A program made the translations under genes and the position numbers. From contig SYHM01000186.1 of NCBI GenBank assembly GCA_005799205.1, positions 1 to 12,047 on the forward strand: a stretch of 12,047 nucleotides of DNA, in the 5' to 3' direction. Below, one piece after another: positions 1 through 6,700 of this stretch (its first letter is position 1; every line of letters begins with the position of its first letter). A model generated the notes under the pieces. That model saw only the letters and a list, made by a program, of their open reading frames with translations, did not search any database and had not been told where the DNA came from. The DNA is from Planctomycetia bacterium. Lineage in GTDB: Bacteria > Planctomycetota > Phycisphaerae > Phycisphaerales > SM1A02.

Positions 1-1434
1 CGGACGGCGAAGACGGTCACGATCGCGTTGGCATCGGTCACCAATTTTCAGGCGATCGACAATCTCAAGATGAACGTCTACCAGGGGTATGCGGTGTCGG
101 TTGTGATCGCTCCCGCCAAGGAGGTCGACGATGTCATCAAGCGCGAGTACGCGGGTGCGGTCGATACGAGCGAACTCTTCGCAGAGGTTGCGCGCTCAGA
201 TGCAGTCAAGAATCTCGAGGGTCGTGGCGATTCGATCGATGTGAACAGTCTTCAGGACGCCGCCAGCGACAACGCGGTTGTGAGCCTGGTCAACAGCATG
301 CTGATGCAAGCGATCTCTGATCGGGCATCAGACATTCACTTGGAGCCCTTCGAGGGCAAGTTCAAGGTGAGGTATCGAATTGACGGTGTGCTCTATGACA
401 TGAAGGCGCCCGATCAGAAGATTGCGATGGCGATCGTGAGCCGCGTCAAGATTCTCGCGAAATTGAACATCGCCGAGCGCCGCTTGCCTCAGGACGGCCG
501 CATCAGTTACTCAGGGATCTCTGAGCAGCCGATCGACTTGCGCGTTGCAGTGCTGCCGACGATGTATGGCGAGTCGGTCGTACTTCGAATTCTTGATCGT
601 TCTGCGGTGCAACTCGAACTGGACCTGATCGGATTGCGCGAAGACGAGCTCGCCAAGATGCGGCTCATCATCAACAAACCAAACGGCATCGTGCTGGTGA
701 CTGGTCCCACTGGTTCTGGAAAGACGACGACGCTCTATGCATCGTTGCGAGAACTCAATCAGATTGACACCAAGATTCTCACTGCCGAAGACCCTGTGGA
801 GTACGACATCGAAGGAATGATGCAATGCCAGGTCAACGCCGACCAAGAACTGACATTCGCCAAGTTGCTGCGATCATTCTTGCGTCAGGATCCTGACATC
901 ATTCTCGTCGGTGAAATCCGAGACCTTGAGACTGCACAAATCGCAATCCAGGCGAGCCTCACGGGCCACTTGGTGTTCGCGACGCTTCACACAAATGACG
1001 CGCCGAGCACGATCCTGCGACTCTTGGACTTGGGAGTCGAGTCATTTCTTCTGACGGCCACCATCGAGGCGGTCGTCGCCCAACGACTCGTGCGCAAGAT
1101 TTGCACGAAGTGCAAAGAAGAGTTCGTTCCGACGGAAGAGCACTTGATGGAGCTCAATCTGCGCATGAGTGATGTGCAGGGGCGCACGCTGTACCGAGGA
1201 CGAGGGTGCCCCGCATGTACTGGCTCGGGTTACAAGGGACGAATGGCGATCTTCGAGATCATGCTGCTTGATGACGAACTCCGGGAGTTAGTGATGCAAC
1301 AGGCATCGACATCGGTGCTGCAGGCAGAGTCACGCAAGCGTGGAATGCGCACCCTGCGCGAATCAGGACTGCTTGCGTTGTACGAGGGACAGACCACGAT
1401 CGACGAAGTCGTTCGAGAGACCATCGCTGAATAA
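1..1434 (+). CDS. gspE: Type II secretion / type IV pilus assembly ATPase GspE (PilB family), 5'-truncated
   Basis: Hexameric cytoplasmic ATPase that powers pseudopilus assembly at the inner membrane. The frame is open from base 1, so the true start lies upstream; an in-frame TTG at 28 falls inside the MshEN-type N-terminal domain and is not the start. In the visible 477 residues, the tail of the N1 domain is followed by the N2 domain (from about residue 91, with the DRASDIHLEP segment at 107-116). Walker A GPTGSGKT is at 235-242. The Walker B region DPDIILVGEIRD is at 297-308, with Glu305. A His box (GHLVFATLHT) is at 322-331. A tetracysteine zinc site is formed by C368/C371 and C403/C406. 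All catalytic elements look intact. The zinc module and the presence of the N2 domain fit GspE/PilB and argue against the retraction ATPase PilT. The gspF start follows 15 nt later. GspE versus PilB cannot be settled from this protein alone; the downstream G-H-I-J-K order favours GspE. Confidence 0.95.
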   Translation, partial: RTAKTVTIALASVTNFQAIDNLKMNVYQGYAVSVVIAPAKEVDDVIKREYAGAVDTSELFAEVARSDAVKNLEGRGDSIDVNSLQDAASDNAVVSLVNSMLMQAISDRASDIHLEPFEGKFKVRYRIDGVLYDMKAPDQKIAMAIVSRVKILAKLNIAERRLPQDGRISYSGISEQPIDLRVAVLPTMYGESVVLRILDRSAVQLELDLIGLREDELAKMRLIINKPNGIVLVTGPTGSGKTTTLYASLRELNQIDTKILTAEDPVEYDIEGMMQCQVNADQELTFAKLLRSFLRQDPDIILVGEIRDLETAQIAIQASLTGHLVFATLHTNDAPSTILRLLDLGVESFLLTATIEAVVAQRLVRKICTKCKEEFVPTEEHLMELNLRMSDVQGRTLYRGRGCPACTGSGYKGRMAIFEIMLLDDELRELVMQQASTSVLQAESRKRGMRTLRESGLLALYEGQTTIDEVVRETIAE

Positions 1435-1449
1435 CAGGAACGAATCGAC

Positions 1450-2736
1450 ATGCCGACCTTTTCGTATGTAGCCGCGAATTCTGCAGGATCGACCCAGAAG
1501 GGGACGATCGAAGCCGCCACGGGTGAGGAAGCGGTCCAAAAGATCAAGTCGCAGGGGCTCTTTCCGACATCGGTTCTCGAACAGCGCAAGGGTGGCGCAA
1601 AGAAGAAGCCGATCAAGAACCAAGACAAGAAGAAGAAGAAGGGGCTGTCGATCTCGATTGGCGGTGTGAGCACCAAGATGTTGACGACATTCACACGCCA
1701 GATGTCGACGCTGCAAGACGCAGGGCTTCCATTGCTTCGTTCGCTGCAGATTCTTGAAGACCAACAGAAGCCAGGCAAGTTGAAGAACGTGCTCGGAGAG
1801 GTGTGTGAGTCAGTGAGTGGAGGATCAACGCTCTCAGATGCATTCGCTCAGCATCCAAAGGTGTTCGAGACGCTCTATGTCAAGATGGTTGCCGCAGGCG
1901 AGATCGGCGGTGTGCTCGATGTCATCATGCAGCGGCTCGCCGAGTTCATGGAGAAGGGGCAACGACTGAAGCGGCGCATCATCGGCGCGATGATTTATCC
2001 CGCGGTGGTCATCTCGATCGCGGTCGCGATCGTGACCGGCATCATGTACTTCGTGATTCCGAAATTTCAAGAAATCTTCAATGACTTCGATGTGGCACTG
2101 CCCGCGCTGACGGTCTGGCTCATTGATGCCAGCAAATGGGTCGCGGGGCAGAAGCCCGATCAGAAGGTGCCGGGGGCTATCTGGGTGATGTGCTCGCCGT
2201 TTCTCATCTTTTTCGGCATGAAACTCATCCGAAAGACAACCTTCGGGCGTGCGGCCACCGATGTGATTCGAACGAAGATTCCTGTGATTGGGGTGCTCAT
2301 CAAGAAGACCGCCATTGCTCGATTTACCCGCACGCTTGGCACGCTGGTTGCGGCGGGTGTACCGATTCTCGAAGCGATTCTGATCACCCGAGATACCTCC
2401 GGAAACTACGTCTTCGAGAAGGCGCTGACGAAAGTGCACGATTCGGTTCGCGAGGGAGAGTCGTTCTCGAAGCCGCTGCGCGACAGCAAGGTGTGCGACG
2501 CGCTTGTCGTCAACATGATCGACGTCGGTGAAGAGACTGGCGACCTTGATGCGATGCTCATGAAGATCGCGGACAACTATGAAGAAGAGGTCGACGTGGC
2601 CGTGGCAAGTTTGCTGTCGCTGCTCGAACCGTTCATGGTTGTGATCCTCGGCGGAATCGTCGGAACGATCGTGCTTGCGCTCTTTCTTCCGCTTGTCGCG
2701 ATGATTGAGAGCGTCTCTGGTGGAGGCGGAAAGTAA
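1450..2736 (+). CDS. gspF: Type II secretion / type IV pilus inner-membrane platform protein GspF (PilC family)
   Basis: Polytopic inner-membrane protein that couples the GspE ATPase to pseudopilin extraction and assembly. It has 428 residues, a normal family length. The N-terminus MPTFSYVAANSAGS with a GEEAVQKIKSQGLFPTSV segment is typical of the family's N-terminal cytoplasmic part. A lysine-rich linker (about residues 47-65) follows. There are two T2SSF repeats, at about 77-200 and 285-408, each with the conserved GE-x-x-G-x-L/LD signature (150-155 GEIGGV; 360-366 GEETGDL). Hydrophobic segments lie at about 180-203, 242-258 and 393-417, the usual three-helix topology. The ATG start is preceded by AGGA at 1436-1439, 10 nt away. 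The very short gap after gspE implies co-transcription. The tail SVSGGGGK is short and glycine-rich. PilC of a pilus system is the alternative name. Confidence 0.95.
   Translation: MPTFSYVAANSAGSTQKGTIEAATGEEAVQKIKSQGLFPTSVLEQRKGGAKKKPIKNQDKKKKKGLSISIGGVSTKMLTTFTRQMSTLQDAGLPLLRSLQILEDQQKPGKLKNVLGEVCESVSGGSTLSDAFAQHPKVFETLYVKMVAAGEIGGVLDVIMQRLAEFMEKGQRLKRRIIGAMIYPAVVISIAVAIVTGIMYFVIPKFQEIFNDFDVALPALTVWLIDASKWVAGQKPDQKVPGAIWVMCSPFLIFFGMKLIRKTTFGRAATDVIRTKIPVIGVLIKKTAIARFTRTLGTLVAAGVPILEAILITRDTSGNYVFEKALTKVHDSVREGESFSKPLRDSKVCDALVVNMIDVGEETGDLDAMLMKIADNYEEEVDVAVASLLSLLEPFMVVILGGIVGTIVLALFLPLVAMIESVSGGGGK
2722..2730 (+). promoter_or_regulatory. Ribosome binding site for the first GspG-like gene
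   Basis: GGAGG at 2722-2726, followed by CGGA, lies inside the last codons of gspF, 10 to 14 nt before ATG 2741. It supports 2741 over the in-frame TTG at 2705, which has no such site in front of it at a useful distance. Confidence 0.5.
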
Positions 2737-2740
2737 CGCC

Positions 2741-3802
2741 ATGCTTCGTCGCCGCGCGTTCACGATTGTGGAACTTCTCACAGTGGTGGCGGTGATCGTC
2801 CTGCTTGTTGGGTTGCTCGTCGTCGTGCTCTCGAGTTCAGCGAAGGCGGCGCAGACAGCGAGCACGCGAAGCCTGATGGGGACTCTCTCAAACGCGATCG
2901 CGCAGTTCAAGGCTGACCTTGGATACCTGCCTCCTGTGCTCGGACGCGCGCCTTCAGGAGCGAGTGCCCCTGGAAGTGCTGGTTACCTGCGGGATTTGTT
3001 GATTCCACAGGCACTTGGGGGTCCAGTGCTTCCGCAGCAGGTGAGTCCGCAGGAGTACGTCTCGATGACGTCGCTTGTCGAGTATCTGACTGGTCCAGGC
3101 GGTCGAAACGAGGATGGCTACGGAGGAGTTGGGACACCGGCGGCGAACCTGCCAGGCGCGAAGGAATTGCCAGCGGTTGGCATTCGAAGCCCGCTGCGCG
3201 ATGGGGTTTGGGGGGCATACATCACGCCGCTCAATCCAACCCAGCCATTTGGAACATTCTCGCAGCGCAATCTTCCACAGGGTGGAAGCGCGAACGGAAC
3301 GGCGACTGGCGTACAGCCGCCGAATGTTTCAGGCCGCTCGTACGGTCCATACCTCGAGTTGAAAGAGGGCACGATCTTCGGGGCGATTGTCGGCACGACC
3401 CCAACCGGCGCACCGATCGTCGCGCGACCTGGCGACAACAATTGGGATCCCACTGCCCCGAAGTGCATCGTCGACTACTGGGGTCAGCCCATTCGCTACT
3501 ACCGACGGGGGTATTCCAACGGAGATCCTCGATTGATTGCTGGCCGTTCGACAGGTGGAGCAGGGGGAACGGGAATCGGGTGGGACCTTTCGGACATCTT
3601 TGTGCTGCGCCCGCAGTCGTTCATCGCTGGTACTGAAGTAGACGGCGCTGCCGATGGCAACAACGACACGACCTCGTCACGTGCGTTGCAAGGTGCGGAT
3701 TTCGCGCTCATGTCGATGGGTCCTGACCGCAGCGCCGACTTCGCGCGGCGCGTGGATGAGTCGGGATTCAACGCCGACAACGTGGTGGAGGTGAGCAAGT
3801 GA
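2741..3802 (+). CDS. GspG-like major pseudopilin, first of a tandem pair, unusually long
   Basis: Prepilin-type protein of 353 residues. The leader MLRRRA is followed by FTIVELLTVV and a hydrophobic helix to about residue 32; the predicted cut is A6/F7, with Glu at mature position 5. The segment after the helix (LSNAIAQFKADLGYLPP) resembles the GspG helix that precedes the Asp-x-Gly-x-Tyr-Pro stretch. DYWGQPIRYY at 245-254 corresponds to the family's DPWG-x-P-Y-x-Y motif, and SMGPD at 325-329 to the S-x-G-x-D calcium-site segment, although the loop then diverges. GspG is usually near 140 residues, so about 200 residues are inserted between helix and C-terminal motifs, rich in Gly, Pro and Ser. 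The ATG at 2741 is chosen because it gives the standard short basic leader and lies 4 nt after the gspF stop; a TTG at 2705 would add an 12-residue extension reading back into gspF. It is a secreted-filament subunit, probably the main pseudopilin or a variant of it. Confidence 0.85.
   Translation: MLRRRAFTIVELLTVVAVIVLLVGLLVVVLSSSAKAAQTASTRSLMGTLSNAIAQFKADLGYLPPVLGRAPSGASAPGSAGYLRDLLIPQALGGPVLPQQVSPQEYVSMTSLVEYLTGPGGRNEDGYGGVGTPAANLPGAKELPAVGIRSPLRDGVWGAYITPLNPTQPFGTFSQRNLPQGGSANGTATGVQPPNVSGRSYGPYLELKEGTIFGAIVGTTPTGAPIVARPGDNNWDPTAPKCIVDYWGQPIRYYRRGYSNGDPRLIAGRSTGGAGGTGIGWDLSDIFVLRPQSFIAGTEVDGAADGNNDTTSSRALQGADFALMSMGPDRSADFARRVDESGFNADNVVEVSK
3787..3794 (+). promoter_or_regulatory. Strong Shine-Dalgarno deciding the GTG start at 3799
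   Basis: GGAGGTGA is an almost full anti-16S match, 4 nt before the GTG that overlaps the upstream TGA. It lies within the last codons of the first GspG-like gene. A strong site in front of a weaker GTG codon is consistent with substantial independent initiation on the second GspG-like gene. Confidence 0.6.
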
Positions 3803-4575
3803 GAAGTCGTCGCGCATTCACACTTCTTGAACTCGTCATCGTCATCGGCATCATCTTGATTCTGATGGGACTCGCCCTCGCAGTCACGAGTTCCGTGCTG
3901 GCTTCGAACGATCGTCGCACGATGGAGAACACGTTCAAGATGCTCGATCAGGCGCTCGAATCGTGGCAAGGGCAGATGGGGCGCGAGATGACGTTTGGTC
4001 GGCGCGTGGTCCCCGGCGGGGGGACCCATCCACCCGATTTCACGCTCGCGGCGACGGGCCCGAGTGCGACCTATGACATCTACGAAGAGAATTTCAATAC
4101 GACATACATGATCTGCGTGGTGCTCGAAAAATTGAGCGCGAGTCCTGAGGCGCTCGAAGTTCTCTCGAGGATTCCAGGCACCTCACTGCGACCAGTCCCA
4201 GTCAATCCGCCTGCAACAATCATCGGGGAGCCGATCCCAGCGAGTTGGTCATCAACCTCTGCGCAGACTGATCCAAATCAGATGCCCTATCCGACCGCGA
4301 CAACGCCGCACGCGGTGCGCGAGATCGTCGACCCGTGGGGTCGCCGCATTGGCGTTGTGACCGCTGGTCGACGCGCTACCAAGGCTGAACTCGCTTCGAC
4401 AGCGAGTTCGCCGCCGCCAGTCGACGTCGACGATGGATCGGTGCGAACAGCCGATGAACAGAACCTCGGAGTCTGCCGCAACCGGCGCAACGCATTCGTC
4501 TCTGCCGGTCCAGACGGTGATTTCGCAACGCTAGGCGACAACCTGTACTCATACGAACTCAAGCCCAGACCATGA
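3799..4575 (+). CDS. GspG-like pseudopilin, second of a tandem pair
   Basis: Prepilin-type protein of 258 residues starting at a GTG that overlaps the preceding TGA by 4 nt. A strong Shine-Dalgarno run, GGAGGTGA at 3787-3794, supports that start. The leader MRSRRA precedes FTLLELVIVIGIILILMGLA; the cut is expected after Ala6, with Glu at mature +5. The C-terminal half holds DPWG at 178-181, then SAGPDGDF at 235-242 followed by GDN. This is closer to the canonical GspG pattern, in which an S-x-G-x-D-G loop carries calcium ligands and stabilises the pseudopilin. It is nearly twice the usual GspG length. The middle part is rich in Pro, Ser, Thr and Ala with no recognised fold. It is either a second major pseudopilin or a specialised partner of the first. 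The two share architecture (helix, insert, WG motif, SxGPD tail) but little obvious sequence, suggesting an old duplication. Confidence 0.85.
   Translation: MRSRRAFTLLELVIVIGIILILMGLALAVTSSVLASNDRRTMENTFKMLDQALESWQGQMGREMTFGRRVVPGGGTHPPDFTLAATGPSATYDIYEENFNTTYMICVVLEKLSASPEALEVLSRIPGTSLRPVPVNPPATIIGEPIPASWSSTSAQTDPNQMPYPTATTPHAVREIVDPWGRRIGVVTAGRRATKAELASTASSPPPVDVDDGSVRTADEQNLGVCRNRRNAFVSAGPDGDFATLGDNLYSYELKPRP
4387..4409 (+). repeat. Perfect 9-bp inverted repeat inside the second GspG-like gene
   Basis: GAACTCGCT at 4387-4395 and AGCGAGTTC at 4401-4409 are exact reverse complements around a 5-nt loop (TCGAC). No T-run follows, so it is not a simple intrinsic terminator. A palindromic GTCGACGTCGAC follows at 4420-4431. 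It may be chance in GC-rich coding DNA or an RNA hairpin upstream of the GspH-like start. Confidence 0.4.
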
Positions 4576-5519
4576 CGCGCGCGCCCGCACACGCTCGTGG
4601 ATTCACCCTCGCCGAATTGCTCGCGGTGATCGGTGTGATCGCCGTGCTCGCGGTTGTGGTGAGCATGAGCGCGCAGCGCATTTCGAAGGATGCCAAGATT
4701 TCGAGTGCCACGAACCAAGTGCTCGCGGCGCTCGGTCAAGCCAGGGCAATCGCGATTCGAGACCACGCGACGGTGTTGGTTGGTTTTCGCGTGCGGCGAC
4801 CGACCTTTCGACAGAGTGACGGCACCGAAGTGATCGTCGAGTCATCGAAACAGCAGACCGAGATTGTGATCGCCAAGGCGACTGGCCGTGTCGGGTTTCC
4901 TGGGGCAACGGTGGGAACTGGCAGTTACACGATCGTCTTTCCTGCTGGCGCGATCGACGACCTCTTGATCGAGGAGTTCGAGCCAGTTGAGGGAATGCCG
5001 CCGAAACTCTTGCCAGCATCGGTCAAGGTGGCGGGGTCCGCCGCAGATTTTCCAGATGTCAACGAGATGGGGCAAGATTCGCTTTGGCTCTCGCAGCCGC
5101 GAGTCATCAGTAGCAGCGATCTTTCGCTCAACACGCGTGGAAGCATGGTTGTGGTGCGCTTTGCACCAGATGGATCTATGCAGACTCGAAATCCAACACT
5201 GAGTTCGAATCTCACAGCATCGTCGACGGACACTTCAGTGGTCGCCCCCTACATTGACTTCAACCGGAATGGGCGCATCGACATTGGTCTCTCGACGAGT
5301 GGGTCCAATGGGCAGTTTTTCTACTTCGACGAGATGAACGATGAACCCTTGGGAGATCACACGAGCTTTCTAGCGGTCTTTGACGACGACCTGTTTCTCG
5401 AGACGGGGTACTCGTCGGGCCTATCACTCAACGAAGGGCGCACCGAGTTCGTCAACCAGTTCGCCGATCGCATTCACTTCAATCGATTCACTGGGGTTGC
5501 CGAGGTCTTGCCACGATGA
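4572..5519 (+). CDS. GspH/FimT-like minor pseudopilin
   Basis: Prepilin-type protein of 315 residues. The leader is MTRAPAHARG, then FTLAELLAVIGVIAVLAVVV; this is the only subunit here with the classical Gly before the cut, and Glu is at mature +5. After the helix, ALGQARAIAIRDHATVLVGF matches the GspH/FimT hallmark (a helix with AR-x-x-AI, then a turn and a beta strand beginning with V). The C-terminus DRIHFNRFTGVAEVLPR fits the family's closing strand (I-x-F-x-x-x-G). Family members are usually 150-200 residues, so this one carries a large insert in which a calcium-loop-like DFNRNGRID (229-237) is visible. The ATG overlaps the previous TGA by 4 nt and has no clear Shine-Dalgarno, so translation probably depends on coupling. 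Expected role: minor pseudopilin that links the tip complex to the filament shaft. Confidence 0.82.
   Translation: MTRAPAHARGFTLAELLAVIGVIAVLAVVVSMSAQRISKDAKISSATNQVLAALGQARAIAIRDHATVLVGFRVRRPTFRQSDGTEVIVESSKQQTEIVIAKATGRVGFPGATVGTGSYTIVFPAGAIDDLLIEEFEPVEGMPPKLLPASVKVAGSAADFPDVNEMGQDSLWLSQPRVISSSDLSLNTRGSMVVVRFAPDGSMQTRNPTLSSNLTASSTDTSVVAPYIDFNRNGRIDIGLSTSGSNGQFFYFDEMNDEPLGDHTSFLAVFDDDLFLETGYSSGLSLNEGRTEFVNQFADRIHFNRFTGVAEVLPR
5256..5282 (+). other. Calcium-loop-like motif in the GspH-like protein
   Basis: Encodes DFNRNGRID, residues 229-237, following the D-x-N-x-N-G-x-I-D pattern of EF-hand-like loops. It sits in the inserted C-terminal half of the pseudopilin, outside the normal GspH core. 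Confidence 0.5.
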
Positions 5520-6700
5520 GCACGCGACGCGCATTTTCGCTCGTCGAGTTACTGCTCGCGGTGTTCATCCTCGGCATCGGCATCATCGGTATTTCTGCAC
5601 TCTTTCCAGCGGGAATCGCCCAGCAGCGCCAAGCCGCCGATGATGTGATGGGACCGATCGTGGCTGACAACGCAATCGCGTTGCTTCGAACCAAGTTGAA
5701 ACCAGAGTGGTTTGGAAGTTGTGATGAGTTCTTTCAGCCCTCTGATCGTGGTTATCCCAACGGGTTTGCAGCGGTGAGCTTGGGTCAGACGATTCCGGGA
5801 GATTGGCGCTGGAAGCGCCCAGGGTTTCTTTTCGCAAACAACTCGGCAACGGCTATCAACGAACTTGGAGCGATCGACATTTTCAGTGCGCTCTACACGA
5901 GCAACATGCTTGGGGGACAATTGGGAGCCTCATTGAACGCGGCGCTTGCGGCGACGGAAGATGCCGATGGCGGTGATCCGACTGGGGCGCCTCTCTATGG
6001 AATCCCATTCAATCGTGTGCTCTTCGATCCGCAGTTTCAGCCATTTCCATCGACGACTGTTCATGCGGACACGGCGCCGGTTGTGATCATCTCACAGCAA
6101 GAGCGCGCGTATCCAATGGTCGGTACGGCGGGATCGGGACTGAAGCGCCCGGCGTACTTCTGGGAGTGCATGTTTCGCAAGTTTGAGGGGCGCGTGCAGG
6201 TCGCGATCTTTGTCTTTCGAGTGGTCGATTCGGGTGGTGAGCCACGTCAGTACTCAGTTGCCCAGTCGCTCGCTGCGCAGGGGACTCTTGTGCCGCCGCT
6301 TCCTCTCATTGCGAACCAGTCAGCCGCTCCCTGGCGGGTTGGCGGGCTCGATGGCAACCCAGTCACGCTCTCAGACAATGCCACGGTTGTGAACGTTGCC
6401 CCAGCGGCGACTCCAGCGGCGATTCTTCCAGAACAAAGTTGGCAGGCTCCATCGCAGTGGATCGTCGACGAGTTCAACACTGTGCACAGAACGCTGATGG
6501 GACGCCGCACGACCAAGGATGGAATGGTGACGCTCACGCGACCCGTTCCAGATCACCCGCGTGTGCCCGCGCTCTTTGGAAACGCGAACACTGGCGCAGT
6601 CTTGAACCCGCCAGGAATCAAAGTGCCGGCCTTCATTCCTACGTCAGATCCGCGCGGATTCACTCTCGTACCTATCTATGCCACGGTGCAGGAACTCTGA
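5516..6700 (+). CDS. GspI/PilV-like minor pseudopilin
   Basis: Prepilin-type protein of 394 residues. The leader MSTRRA is followed by FSLVELLLAVFILGIGIIGISALFP; cleavage is predicted after Ala6, with Glu at +5. The ILGIGIIGI helix is the mark of GspI/PilV proteins, whose helix typically reads xLAIGLLGL. A conserved-looking beta-rich segment WECMFRKFEGRVQVAIFVFR (from residue 216) follows in the second half. GspI is usually about 120-130 residues and PilV about 180, so this is two to three times longer. The ATG overlaps the gspH-like TGA by 4 nt, and GAGGT at 5502-5506 lies 9 nt upstream as a plausible ribosome site. In the T2SS tip model GspI nucleates the I-J-K complex. Its place just before the J- and K-like genes agrees with that role; the role itself is inferred. 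Confidence 0.82.
   Translation: MSTRRAFSLVELLLAVFILGIGIIGISALFPAGIAQQRQAADDVMGPIVADNAIALLRTKLKPEWFGSCDEFFQPSDRGYPNGFAAVSLGQTIPGDWRWKRPGFLFANNSATAINELGAIDIFSALYTSNMLGGQLGASLNAALAATEDADGGDPTGAPLYGIPFNRVLFDPQFQPFPSTTVHADTAPVVIISQQERAYPMVGTAGSGLKRPAYFWECMFRKFEGRVQVAIFVFRVVDSGGEPRQYSVAQSLAAQGTLVPPLPLIANQSAAPWRVGGLDGNPVTLSDNATVVNVAPAATPAAILPEQSWQAPSQWIVDEFNTVHRTLMGRRTTKDGMVTLTRPVPDHPRVPALFGNANTGAVLNPPGIKVPAFIPTSDPRGFTLVPIYATVQEL
6690..6693 (+). promoter_or_regulatory. Ribosome binding site for the GspJ-like gene
   Basis: AGGA sits 6 nt upstream of ATG 6700 within the end of the GspI-like gene. Together with the leader peptide it generates, it fixes the start at the TGATG junction rather than at the upstream in-frame ATG at 6439. 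Confidence 0.5.

Noticed and set aside
28..1434. TTG at 28 as the start of the secretion ATPase
   Set aside because: The frame is open to base 1 and the residues before and after TTG fit the conserved N-terminal domain, so the gene is cut by the window edge.
2705..2740. TTG at 2705 as the start of the first GspG-like protein
   Set aside because: It would overlap gspF and put 12 non-basic residues before the leader; ATG 2741 gives a normal prepilin leader.
1834..2910. Minus-strand 358-codon open frame opposite gspF
   Set aside because: It is Arg/His/Asp-rich with no recognisable domain and lies antisense to a clear GspF; a shadow of GC-biased codons.
4387..4409. Intrinsic terminator at the 9-bp inverted repeat
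   Set aside because: No T-run follows, it lies inside a coding region, and the downstream genes overlap in one operon.
6439..6699. Upstream extension of the GspJ-like frame from ATG 6439
   Set aside because: It overlaps the GspI-like gene by 260 nt, and the prepilin leader and ribosome site fix the start at 6700.
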